From Marinicauda algicola (GTDB taxonomy: Bacteria > Pseudomonadota > Alphaproteobacteria > Caulobacterales > Maricaulaceae): 64,000 bases of DNA. The notes below the pieces were generated by a model. The model was not told the origin of the DNA. It saw only the letters and a list, made by a program, of their open reading frames with translations, and did no database searches. Of the stretch, positions 9,275 through 17,447 are shown one piece after another (positions within the stretch are counted from its first letter, which is position 1; each line of letters begins with the position of its first letter). Position numbers and translations under genes: made by a program. The stretch spans positions 1,799,501 to 1,863,500 of the forward strand of contig NZ_CP071057.1 of NCBI RefSeq assembly GCF_017161425.1, written 5' to 3'.

Positions 9275-10147
9275 TCAGTAGCCGCCGACGCCGCCGTCGA
9301 GGACGAGGGTCATCGAGGAGGCCGAGGCGCGTTCGGAGCGGCGCTCGACCGTCTCGGCATAGGTCTCCTCGTAGCGGTAATAGACGAGCTTGACGCCGGG
9401 GCCGTAGCGGCGAAGCAGCGAGCGTTCGTTGCAGTTGCGGCGCGCTTCCTCGGGCGCGCAGTAGAGCCGGCCGCCGGGCGCGTGGCGCAGCGCCTCGCCC
9501 TTCTCGCAGACGATCGTGCGGCCGTCCTGGTAGATGTATTCGCCTTCCTCTTCCCAGCCGAGCGTCACCTGCATTGAGGTGCCGGCCATGCAGCGGAAGA
9601 TCTCGCCGTCGAAATGGGGATCGACGCGCTCCTCGGGATCGGGGCGCGAGGCCGGGTGCGGGGTGCCGCTGTCGTCCACGCAGACCGCGCGCACCACACG
9701 CCATTCCTCGACCCAGCGCGTGCGCTCCTCCTCCACGAGCTCGTATTCCTCGGCGAGGCGCAGGCCCGCGATCGCAGAGGCCGCGCCCGAACGCGCCACC
9801 GGCGGGATCCAGCTGCCGCCGCCGAACACGACGGTGGAGTTGTTGTTGATCGCACTGGCCTGGGCCATCGCGCTCGCCGAGGCGCTGGCGTTGACGTTCA
9901 CGTTGACCGAGCTGGACAGGTTCACCCCGCCGATCTTCACGTGCGGCCCGCCGACATGGACGCTCGGCCCGCCGATATACACGCCCGGCACGTTGATCGT
10001 CGGCCCTCCGGGATGGGTGCAGCAGCCGCCATGGGGCGGCGGCGGGCTCGGCGGGGTCGGTGCCGGATCGCCAGCCGCGGCCGCCGCGCTGATGAAGCCG
10101 GCGGCTATCGCGGCGGCAAGGCCGGCGTATCGCTTTGAAACGCGCAT
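9275..10147 (-). CDS. Secreted protein with Val-Asn / Ala-Ser repeat tract, unknown function
   Basis: A 290-residue exported protein that I do not recognise. A signal peptide (MRVSKRYAGLAAAIAAGF, then an Ala-rich cleavage region) is followed by a Pro-rich stretch, three near repeats of the type GVYIGGPSVHVGGPHVKIGG, and a VNVNVNASASASAMAQA tract that should form extended beta structure. The C-terminal half is acidic and carries several Cys, suggesting disulfides in the periplasm or outside the cell. GGAG lies 8 bases before the ATG. The gene is divergent from the PAS_5 gene across 161 bases. Confidence 0.75.
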   Translation of the reverse strand: MRVSKRYAGLAAAIAAGFISAAAAAGDPAPTPPSPPPPHGGCCTHPGGPTINVPGVYIGGPSVHVGGPHVKIGGVNLSSSVNVNVNASASASAMAQASAINNNSTVVFGGGSWIPPVARSGAASAIAGLRLAEEYELVEEERTRWVEEWRVVRAVCVDDSGTPHPASRPDPEERVDPHFDGEIFRCMAGTSMQVTLGWEEEGEYIYQDGRTIVCEKGEALRHAPGGRLYCAPEEARRNCNERSLLRRYGPGVKLVYYRYEETYAETVERRSERASASSMTLVLDGGVGGY

Positions 10148-10308
10148 GGGATCGCTCCGTCGCTGTCGGGACGCACGCTGCAAGCGGGAGGCCATTTGCG
10201 GCGTGCTGCCGAACGGCGAGCGATTGGCACGCCGCCTGCAGACGACCGGCTCGACTGCGAGAAAGGCGCCGGGACGTGACCCGGACAGGAACGAGGAGCG
10301 CCCGACCC

Positions 10309-10872
10309 GTGCGGCACATCAATACGAAGGCCCTTTACGAGTACTGGAACACGCGCCGGCTCGGCCGCACCGCCCCGGCGCGTGCCGACATCGCGCCGAA
10401 GGATCTGTCGGGCCTGCTTGCCCATCTGTTCCTGCTGCGGCGCATGGACGCCGACCATCACGTCTTCCGCCTGGCCGGGAGCGCGCTGTGCCAGATGCAC
10501 AAGCGCGAATTCAAGGACCAGAACTTCCTGTCGCTCTGGCGCGGCCACGACCGGGTTCACATGAGTGCACTCATCGAGGGGGCGCTGAACGCGCCGGCTC
10601 CGGCGAGCGCGCTCGCCGAAGCGCAGTCGATCGACGGGCGCAGCGTGGAGATCGAGATCGCCCTGTTGCCGCTCAAGGGCCCGGAGGGCCTGGTCGACCG
10701 GGTGCTGGGCCTCTACCAGCCGCTCGGCGCCGGCCGGCTCAACGGCCGGCCCGTCGTCCAGCATGCGCTGCGCGAGGTCCATCCGGCCGTGCGCCCCGCG
10801 CCGAGCGTCAACGTCTTCGCACCCCAGGCGCTGCGCCCCCGCCCGAACCGGGCAGCCAACGACCGGATCTGA
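10309..10872 (+). CDS. PAS_5-family protein
   Basis: A 187-residue protein whose opening LYEYWNTRRLGRTAPARADIAPKDLSGLL is the hallmark of the alphaproteobacterial PAS_5 family (PF07310), a PAS-like sensory fold of unknown ligand. The middle (HHVFRLAGSALCQMHKREFKDQNFLSLW) corresponds to the PAS core. The tail after about residue 150 is Pro/Arg-rich and disordered. GTG was chosen because GAGGAG lies 10 bases upstream. A PilZ gene follows on the same strand, so both may serve surface or cell-cycle signalling (inference). Confidence 0.8.
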   Translation: MRHINTKALYEYWNTRRLGRTAPARADIAPKDLSGLLAHLFLLRRMDADHHVFRLAGSALCQMHKREFKDQNFLSLWRGHDRVHMSALIEGALNAPAPASALAEAQSIDGRSVEIEIALLPLKGPEGLVDRVLGLYQPLGAGRLNGRPVVQHALREVHPAVRPAPSVNVFAPQALRPRPNRAANDRI

Positions 10873-10968
10873 AGCGGCGTTCCTTCCGGGCCCGTCCCGT
10901 CCAGCATTTCTTAAATCTTGCGCGGCAGTATGAACGCCCGTTTTTCAAGGGTGCGTTCTGCCGCGACG

Positions 10969-11598
10969 ATGACAACGCTCACAGACATCCGCTCCCGCCT
11001 CGACCGGCGCAGGATCAAGGTCGCCGCCCGCGGCGCCCAGGAGCAGCGCCGCCACCGCCGCGTGAAGCTCGCCGTGCCGGGGCGCTATCTCGATCCGGTC
11101 CGCGGCGAGTTCATGTGCCGCCTCGTCGACGTCTCGCCGGGCGGGGCGCGCATCGCGGCGGAGGTGCCTCCGCCGGTCCATCAGACGATCGTGATGCTGT
11201 TCGAAGGGCTCGGGCGGCTGGAGGGCGAAGTGGTGCGCGCCGGCAGGGCGGGATTCGCCGTGCGCTTCGTCTTCTCGCAGCGAAAGCGCGACCGGCTCGC
11301 CGACGCGATCACCTGGCGGTTCAACATGGAACGCCTCGGGCTGACCGAGGACCGCCACGCGCCGCGCAAGCCCGGCAAGGGACGCGCCACGCTGCGCCTG
11401 AAGGACGGGGTGATGATCAAGGCCGACGTCATAGACGTGTCCATTTCCGGGGCAGCCTTCGCCTGCCTGGAGCGTCCCAGAGTGGGCGAACCGATACGCG
11501 TGGGCGAGATGACGGGCCGCGTCGCGCGATGGCTCGACAACGGGATCGCGGTCGCCTTCGACCCGCCCAGGCCCCGCGAGGAGGCGCATCCCGCCTGA
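10969..11598 (+). CDS. Tandem PilZ-domain protein
   Basis: A 209-residue cytoplasmic protein with two PilZ-like units. The first has the RRHRRVKL arginine motif (about residue 24) and DVSPGGARI, matching the RxxxR and D/NxSxxG signature of c-di-GMP binding. The second (about residue 140) keeps DVSISGAAF but has only a partial arginine motif (RATLRLKDG). It is likely a c-di-GMP effector for motility or envelope functions. The start is uncertain: an upstream ATG (10930) and TTG (10918) are in frame and no clear ribosome site decides between them. Confidence 0.82.
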   Translation: MTTLTDIRSRLDRRRIKVAARGAQEQRRHRRVKLAVPGRYLDPVRGEFMCRLVDVSPGGARIAAEVPPPVHQTIVMLFEGLGRLEGEVVRAGRAGFAVRFVFSQRKRDRLADAITWRFNMERLGLTEDRHAPRKPGKGRATLRLKDGVMIKADVIDVSISGAAFACLERPRVGEPIRVGEMTGRVARWLDNGIAVAFDPPRPREEAHPA

Positions 11599-11733
11599 CA
11601 AGACCGGTGTTCTCGGCGCGGCGGAACTCAGACGCCGTCCTTAAACTTTCATGCTAAGGCCCCATATCCATCCCGCGGCCTGATTCTTGCCGCATGGCTC
11701 ATGCAATGTGAGCCGATGGAAGACCGGAGTGAC

Positions 11734-12270
11734 ATGTCGATGCCACGTGATGACGGAAGCGCCACGTCCTGGTTCGTCAAGGTCGAAGGCCGCGTCTATG
11801 GACCCTATACGCCGGCCCAGATGCGCGCCTTCGTGAAGGAGGGCCGCGTGGCGGCCCATTCCGTCGTGTCGGAGAACCGCGAGAGCGGCTGGCGCGACGC
11901 GCGCGCCGTCGAGCAGTTCAAGGGCTGGTTCGACGAGGCGCGCGAGGCCCCCGGCAAGCGCCGTGCGCGCCCTGCCCCGAGCGATGCGCGCACGGCGAAC
12001 TTCGTGATCATCGCCCATCTCTCGCGCGAGACCGAAACCGGCTTCGTCGCCGCCCTGTCCGAGTTCGGCGACACCGAGGAGATCGCGCCGGGCGTCTGGC
12101 TGCTGCGCGCCGCGGCGACCGCGGCGATTCTCAGGAACGAGCTCAGCCACCTGCTGGAACGCGACGACAAGCTGCTCGTCGTCGACGCCAGCCGCGACCG
12201 CACCGCCTGGTTCAATCTCGGCCGCGACGCCGACCAGCGCATCCGCGAGCTGTGGGGCCGGCCGCAATAG
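11734..12270 (+). CDS. GYF_2-domain protein
   Basis: The first 60 residues (WFVKVEGRVYGPYTPAQMRAF, then SVVSENRESGWRDA) form a GYF_2 (DUF4339) module, a small fold thought to mediate protein contacts. The remaining 110 residues contain a compact alpha/beta region (ANFVIIAHLSRETETGFVAAL, DKLLVVDASRDRTAWFNLG) with no known signature. GGAG at 11726-11729 supports this ATG or one two codons later. It is monocistronic and converges with the carbonic-anhydrase gene. Confidence 0.75.
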   Translation: MSMPRDDGSATSWFVKVEGRVYGPYTPAQMRAFVKEGRVAAHSVVSENRESGWRDARAVEQFKGWFDEAREAPGKRRARPAPSDARTANFVIIAHLSRETETGFVAALSEFGDTEEIAPGVWLLRAAATAAILRNELSHLLERDDKLLVVDASRDRTAWFNLGRDADQRIRELWGRPQ

Positions 12271-12310
12271 CGCCGGATCTCTCCTGCCCGAGGAGGGGAC
12301 GAGGCCGCTC

Positions 12311-12835
12311 TTAGATCTTGCTCAGACCGTTCGAGAACCGTCTCGCGTTCTCGACATAGTGCTCGGCGCTCGCCTTCAGCATCTCCTGCGTCCCCTCCGG
12401 CACCGGTTTGACGACCTTGCCGGGCGCGCCCATCACGATGGAGCCGTCGGGGATTTCCTTGCCCTCGGTGATCAGGGCGTGGGCCCCGATGATGCAGTGC
12501 CTGCCGATCTTCGCCCCGTTCATCACCGTCGCCCCGATGCCGATGAGGGAGTAGTCCCCGACCGTGCAACCGTGCAGCATGGCCTGGTGGCCTATGGTGA
12601 CGCCCTTGCCGATGGTCAGGGGGAAGGCCGGATCGGTATGCATGACCGTGTTGTCCTGGACGTTGGAGTCCTCCCCGATCGTGATCGGCTCGTTGTCGCC
12701 CCTCAGGACAGCGCCGAACCAGACCGAGGCGCGCGCCTTCAGGATCACCTTGCCGACCAGGACCGCCGTGGGCGCGACCCAGGCGTCGGCCTCGATGTCT
12801 GGGCGCTCTCCGTCCAGTTCGTAGATCCGCATCAT
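12311..12835 (-). CDS. Gamma-carbonic anhydrase family protein
   Basis: A 174-residue left-handed beta-helix protein built of hexapeptide repeats (ITIGED, VTIGHQ, CTVGDY, IGIGAT, AKIGRH). The zinc-ligand histidines of the family appear in VMHTD and in [15 protein letters not shown]. Related proteins (YrdA, PaaY, CaiE-like) are trimeric with carbonic anhydrase or thioesterase-associated roles; the actual substrate is not certain. AGAAGGAAGGA precedes the paired ATG codons. Confidence 0.9.
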   Translation of the reverse strand: MMRIYELDGERPDIEADAWVAPTAVLVGKVILKARASVWFGAVLRGDNEPITIGEDSNVQDNTVMHTDPAFPLTIGKGVTIGHQAMLHGCTVGDYSLIGIGATVMNGAKIGRHCIIGAHALITEGKEIPDGSIVMGAPGKVVKPVPEGTQEMLKASAEHYVENARRFSNGLSKI

Positions 12836-13146
12836 GATGGGGGTCCTTCCTTCTGTGGTTTCGGCGCACCGGCGGCGATGAAACTTCTGCGACGGGGGCG
12901 CTCACACTTCCTTCACCAGATTAGAATGACACTGCAGATGCGATTCGGGTTCAACGAATTCGCATCGCAAAGGGACCGACCGCAAGGAGTAGACGGCAGA
13001 CATGGCTGTCGCACCCCCGAGAAGCCCAGGCATCGCCGCGCCGCCCGCGCCGCCGATGTCACGCCCGGCCGGCTTCCCTGACCTAACCGCATTGTCCGCC
13101 CCTCCGCTCCCGCGCGAGGGGTTTTTTCTTGTCTGGAGGTCCTGAC
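12836..13146 (+). promoter_or_regulatory. 311-base phoH leader region with a possible leader frame
   Basis: This gap separates divergent genes. On the plus strand an ATG at 13002, with AAGGAG 12 bases upstream, opens a 47-codon Pro/Ala-rich frame that ends at 13145, one base before the phoH ATG. A strong terminator (13099-13127) lies inside this frame. That layout would suit attenuation of phoH, but the peptide may not be real. Confidence 0.35.
13099..13127 (+). terminator. Rho-independent terminator or attenuator just upstream of phoH
   Basis: CCCCTC (13099-13104) pairs with GAGGGG (13116-13121), with an inner CGC/GCG extension, followed by six T residues and CTTG. It sits only 20 bases before the phoH start codon, in the same orientation, and no recognised plus-strand gene lies upstream. 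It would therefore stop transcripts that start in the phoH leader. Confidence 0.7.
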
Positions 13147-13899
13147 ATGGCCAAGCGCGCCGCGAAACGCCGTACCGGTGAGTTCAATGCCGACCACTAC
13201 GAGCAGGAGAAGGTTCGCGCTCTCTTTCCCGGCACCGGGTGGTCGCCGGACGAGGTCGATCCGATGCGGGACCAGCGCTATGTCAAGAATGTCAAACCGC
13301 GTTCCGACGGCCAGGCGAAACTGATGCAGGCCATCGACGAGCACAATCTCGTCATGGCGCTCGGCCCGGCAGGCACCGGCAAGACCTATCTCGCGGTCGC
13401 CAAGGCCGTCGAGGCGCTGGAGGCCGGCGAGATCGGGCGCATCGTGCTGTCGCGCCCGGCGGTGGAAGCGGGCGAATCCATAGGCTTCCTGCCCGGCGCC
13501 ATGGAGGAGAAGCTCGCTCCCTATCTCCGGCCGCTCTACGACGCGCTCGCCGACCGGCTCAGCCCCAAGCGCCTCAAGGCGCTGATGGCCGAGGGCCTGA
13601 TCGAGATCGCCCCGATCGCCTACATGCGCGGGCGCACGCTGAACAATGCCTTCATCGTCGTCGACGAGGCGCAGAACTGCACCTACGGCCAGCTGAAGAT
13701 GCTGCTGACGCGCCTGGGCTGGAACTCCACCATGATCGTCACCGGCGACCCGGCCCAGACCGACCTCCTGCCCGACCTGTCCGGCCTGAAGGACATCGCC
13801 GACCGGCTGGAGGCGCTGGAAAATGTCGCCGTCTGCCGGCTGGACGCCAAGGACATCGTGCGCCATCCGCTGGTGGCCGACATGCTCAACGTCCTCTGA
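13147..13899 (+). CDS. PhoH-like P-loop ATPase
   Basis: A 250-residue PhoH-family ATPase. Walker A GPAGTGKT is near residue 75 and the Walker B region FIVVDEAQN near residue 170, with the family segment MIVTGDPAQTDLL beyond. It lacks the N-terminal extension of the ybeZ-type PhoH, and no ybeY lies beside it, so it belongs to the short stand-alone PhoH branch (RNA-linked ATPase or helicase role, inferred). GGAGG precedes the ATG. The terminator 20 bases upstream suggests control by attenuation. Confidence 0.88.
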   Translation: MAKRAAKRRTGEFNADHYEQEKVRALFPGTGWSPDEVDPMRDQRYVKNVKPRSDGQAKLMQAIDEHNLVMALGPAGTGKTYLAVAKAVEALEAGEIGRIVLSRPAVEAGESIGFLPGAMEEKLAPYLRPLYDALADRLSPKRLKALMAEGLIEIAPIAYMRGRTLNNAFIVVDEAQNCTYGQLKMLLTRLGWNSTMIVTGDPAQTDLLPDLSGLKDIADRLEALENVAVCRLDAKDIVRHPLVADMLNVL

Positions 13900-13925
13900 T
13901 CCCGACGCTTCGGGACTGAAGGCGG

Positions 13926-13951
13926 CGCCCGCCCGGACATCCAGGCGGGCG
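13926..13951 (+). terminator. Weak candidate terminator after phoH
   Basis: CGCCCGCC (13926-13933) pairs with GGCGGGCG (13944-13951) over a 10-base loop. The following bases are mixed rather than a T-run, so termination would be weak or Rho-assisted. Confidence 0.35.
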
Positions 13952-13998
13952 TCTGCCGTCTTGCCGCGGCGGCGGCGCTCGGCGAAGCTGCCCTCGCC

Positions 13999-14481
13999 AT
14001 GACCGAACACGACCAGATCCTCGTCGCCCTGCGACGCATTACCCGCGCGATCGACCTGCAGTCCAAGCGACTCCTGAAGGAGACAGGGCTGACCGCACCG
14101 CAACTCGTCGTGCTGCGCGCGCTCGAGCGGGAGGGTCCGCTCCCGCCCTCGAGGATCGCCGACCGGGTGTCGCTGAGTCCGCCGACAGTCACCACCATCG
14201 TGGAACGCCTGGCCAGGCTCGGCCTCGTCGAGCGCCGTCCGCGCGAAAGCGACCGGCGCGGAGTGGAGATCAGCCTGACCGAGGCAGGCCTCAGCGCCTA
14301 TCGCGGCGCACCCGAACTTCTCCAGGCCGGTTTCCTGAAGCGCTTCCGCGCGCTCGAGCCCTGGGAACAGCACATGCTGCTGTCCTCGATGGAGCGCATC
14401 GCCGATCTCATGGATGCGGGCGATCTGGACGCCGCGCCGATCCTGGCTTCGGGCGAATACGGACAAGCCCCGCAATCGTGA
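13999..14481 (+). CDS. MarR-family regulator
   Basis: A 160-residue winged-helix regulator. The DNA-binding core runs from LKETGLTAPQLVVLRAL through SRIADRVSLSPPTVTTIVERLARLGLVER to the wing RRPRESDRRGVEISLTEAG (about residues 28-98), and the flanking helices make the dimer. Family members repress nearby transport or catabolic genes and respond to small aromatic or oxidative signals. The adjacent TonB-dependent receptor, 300 bases downstream on the same strand, is a candidate target. Confidence 0.93.
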   Translation: MTEHDQILVALRRITRAIDLQSKRLLKETGLTAPQLVVLRALEREGPLPPSRIADRVSLSPPTVTTIVERLARLGLVERRPRESDRRGVEISLTEAGLSAYRGAPELLQAGFLKRFRALEPWEQHMLLSSMERIADLMDAGDLDAAPILASGEYGQAPQS

Positions 14482-14782
14482 CCGCTTTTGGCCGCCGCGC
14501 CGGGGACCGCCTGCGATGCGGGCTGTCGCATATATGACACAGCCCGCGTTCAATTCCTGAACATTGTTTGAACTCGAATCAGTATGGCGCTAAACCACGT
14601 CTCGGCTGCGGGGCCAGTCCCAAAGCGAGCATGCGCATTCGCCGATCGGCACCATCCGTGCCCGGCATGGCTTCGCGCGGGCGCCCCGTCTGTCAGGAAA
14701 ATCCGCTGTCCGGTTGCGATGCCCTCACGGGATGCATTGCGATCGAACCTTCGACCTCGAACGACAAGCACCAGGACAGACG
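14482..14782 (+). promoter_or_regulatory. 301-base upstream region of the TonB-dependent receptor
   Basis: No gene is evident here. Near its left end GTTCAA (14548-14553) and TTGAAC (14568-14573) form an inverted repeat separated by 14 bases, in a locally AT-richer stretch, and could be a MarR or other operator. The rest would be an unusually long 5' leader if transcription starts there. Confidence 0.35.
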
Positions 14783-17413
14783 ATGAAAAAATCACTTCTC
14801 CTCAACACGGTCTTCGTGTCCGCGACCGCCGCCGCGATGGCCGGCACCGCCGCCGCCCAGACCATCCCACAGCAGCAGCGCCCGCGCGACGTCATCACGG
14901 TGACCGCGACCAAGACCGAGCAGTCCGCCCAGGACATACCGGTCGCGGTGAGCGCGCTCGACAACCAGGATCTCGAAGAGCTGCGCATCGACACGTTCAG
15001 CGACTATCTCGTCCAGCTGCCCGGCGTGACCGCCGGCGGCAACGGGCCGGGCCAGCGCACGATCTACATCCGCGGCATCGCCTCGACGACGCCGAACCTG
15101 ACGGTCGCGGGCGTCGCCGGCCTCGCGCCGAACGTCGCCTTCTATCTCGACGAGCAGCCGCTCGCCCAGCCGGGCCGCAATCTCGACGTCTACGCGGCCG
15201 ACCTGGAACGCATCGAGGTCCTGCCCGGACCGCAGGGCACGCTGTTCGGCGCCTCCTCCCAGGCCGGCACGGTGCGCCTGATCACCAACAAGCCGGTGCT
15301 CGGCGCCTTCGAGGCCTATTCCAACTTCGGCTTCTCCTGGACGCAGGACGGGGAGATGAGCTCCAACGTCACCGGCGTGGTGAACCTGCCGGTCGGGGAC
15401 GATTTCGCGCTGCGGGCGGTGGTCTATTCCGATCACCAGGGCGGCTATATCGACAATGTGCGCGGCACCCGCGACCTGTCGGAATCGGCCCGTTTCCGCC
15501 CGGAAGGCACCGTGCGCGCCAATGGCGTGCCGGTCTCGGCGCGCCGCGCCGGGTTCCAGGCCGGCCAGGACCTGTCGAACGTGACCTTCCTGGAAGCCGA
15601 CAATGCCGACCTGGTGGAAGACGACTTCAACGACGCCACCTATTCCGGTTTCCGCCTGTCGGGGCGCTACGAGTTCAATGCCGACTGGCGCCTCACCGTG
15701 GGCTATGCGCAGCAGACGCTCGACAAGGACGGGGTGTTCTTCGCCGATCCCGAACTCGACGACTGGGAGATCCAGCGCTTCGAGGAGGACGAGCTGGAGG
15801 ACGACTTCACCAATGTCGCCTGGACGCTGGAAGGCCGGCTCGGCGCGCTCGAGACGGTCTATACCGGGGCCTATACCGAGCGCGATGCCGACCAGACCGT
15901 GGACTACACCGACTACATGTTCGTCGGGCAGTACTTCCCCTACTATGTCTGCGACGGCTCGGTGACCTATCCCGGCGCCGCCGGACCGGCCGGCACGTGC
16001 CAGCCGCCCAACTCGCTCGTGAAATCGACCACCGAGACCACCGTGGAAAGCCACGAATTCCGGGTGCTCACGCCGCAGACGGCGCGCCTGCGCGCCACGA
16101 CCGGCGTGTTCTATTCCGACACCCAGCTCGACGAGCGCAACGACTACACCTATCTGGGCTCGATCGCGGCCGATCCGTTCGGCCCCTTCGCGCCGAACTT
16201 CCCGTTCATGACGGGCTATTTCTCCGATCCGGGCCCGTTTCCGCCGGGCGTGATCTTCCGCAATGACGTGCGGCGCACCGACGAGCAGCGCGGCGCGTTC
16301 GGCGAGGTGACCTACGATCTGACCGACCAGCTCTCCTTCACCGCGGGTGCGCGCTGGTACGACATCGAGGTCGACCTGCAGGGCAGCGCGAACTCCTCGT
16401 TCTGCAATTCCTTCAGCGCCACCGACCAGGACGCCTTCGGCACCGACATCTCCGATCTCTACAACGGGGACGGGCAGTACACATTCCGCGGCTCGTGCGA
16501 TCCGACCCTGCGCCAGACCTTCACGGAGGCGGACTCCATCGCCGACATCATGGCAGCCGGCCTCAGCCAGGCGCAGGCGACGCAGGTCTTCAACGCGGTG
16601 CGCGCACCCGACGTCGCGGCGACCGACGGGGTGATCCTGAAGTTCACCGGCACCTGGACGCCGAACGACGACCTGTTGTTCTACGCCACCTACTCGGAAG
16701 GCTTCCGTCCGGGCCTCCTGAACCGTCCCGGCGGGGCGCAGGGACCGGCCGGCTTCACCGTGCCGTTCGCGCTCGATACCGACGAGGTGACCAATTACGA
16801 GCTCGGCTGGAAGACCTTCCTGTTCGACGGCGCGCTGCGCTTCAACGGCAACGCGTTCTTCATCGACATCGAGGACCTGCAGACCACGATCTTCGATCCC
16901 TCCATCACCAACCTGTTCTTCTCCGCGAATGCCGCCGACGCCGAGATCCGCGGCGTCGAGGGGGATTTCAGCTGGTACGTGCCGAACGTGGACGGGCTTA
17001 CCATCGCCGGCGCCTTCTCGCTTCTGGACACGGAGATCACCGAGGTGCTGGTGCCGACCGACGATGTGCGGGTGGGGTCTCCGCTCGCCTTCGCGCCGGA
17101 ATTCCAGGCCAACCTGCGCGCCCGCTACGAGTGGGCCCTGGAGAACGGCTACCAGGCCCATGTCTCCGGACAGGTGACCCACTCGGGCGACTCCCAGTCC
17201 GACGTCATCCGGATCAACCGGATCACGGTGGACGGCTACACCACGCTGGAACTGGCCGCCGGACTTGCCGGCGAACAGTGGAGCGTGGAGCTGTTCGGCG
17301 AGAACCTGACCAACGAGGCGGGCGAGACGAGTTCGAACTTCGTCTACGACCGCGAGCGCGCGACGCTGCTGCGTCCGCGCACGATCGGGCTCCGCTTCGG
17401 CGTGGAGTATTAG
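14783..17413 (+). CDS. TonB-dependent receptor
   Basis: An 876-residue outer-membrane receptor. The signal peptide (MKKSLLL, ending in TAAAQ) is followed by a TonB-box-like DVITVTATKTEQ and a plug domain (IPVAVSALDNQDLEEL, IRGIASTTPNL). A long beta-barrel ends in the terminal Tyr of LRFGVEY, as barrel assembly requires. The class takes up siderophores, vitamins or oligosaccharides with energy from TonB/ExbBD. No SusD partner is present. The MarR gene upstream and the sulfotransferase and BCCT genes downstream do not fix the substrate. Confidence 0.95.
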   Translation: MKKSLLLNTVFVSATAAAMAGTAAAQTIPQQQRPRDVITVTATKTEQSAQDIPVAVSALDNQDLEELRIDTFSDYLVQLPGVTAGGNGPGQRTIYIRGIASTTPNLTVAGVAGLAPNVAFYLDEQPLAQPGRNLDVYAADLERIEVLPGPQGTLFGASSQAGTVRLITNKPVLGAFEAYSNFGFSWTQDGEMSSNVTGVVNLPVGDDFALRAVVYSDHQGGYIDNVRGTRDLSESARFRPEGTVRANGVPVSARRAGFQAGQDLSNVTFLEADNADLVEDDFNDATYSGFRLSGRYEFNADWRLTVGYAQQTLDKDGVFFADPELDDWEIQRFEEDELEDDFTNVAWTLEGRLGALETVYTGAYTERDADQTVDYTDYMFVGQYFPYYVCDGSVTYPGAAGPAGTCQPPNSLVKSTTETTVESHEFRVLTPQTARLRATTGVFYSDTQLDERNDYTYLGSIAADPFGPFAPNFPFMTGYFSDPGPFPPGVIFRNDVRRTDEQRGAFGEVTYDLTDQLSFTAGARWYDIEVDLQGSANSSFCNSFSATDQDAFGTDISDLYNGDGQYTFRGSCDPTLRQTFTEADSIADIMAAGLSQAQATQVFNAVRAPDVAATDGVILKFTGTWTPNDDLLFYATYSEGFRPGLLNRPGGAQGPAGFTVPFALDTDEVTNYELGWKTFLFDGALRFNGNAFFIDIEDLQTTIFDPSITNLFFSANAADAEIRGVEGDFSWYVPNVDGLTIAGAFSLLDTEITEVLVPTDDVRVGSPLAFAPEFQANLRARYEWALENGYQAHVSGQVTHSGDSQSDVIRINRITVDGYTTLELAAGLAGEQWSVELFGENLTNEAGETSSNFVYDRERATLLRPRTIGLRFGVEY

Positions 17414-17447
17414 GCCGCGGGTTGAAATCCCCGGCCGCAGCTTGAAG

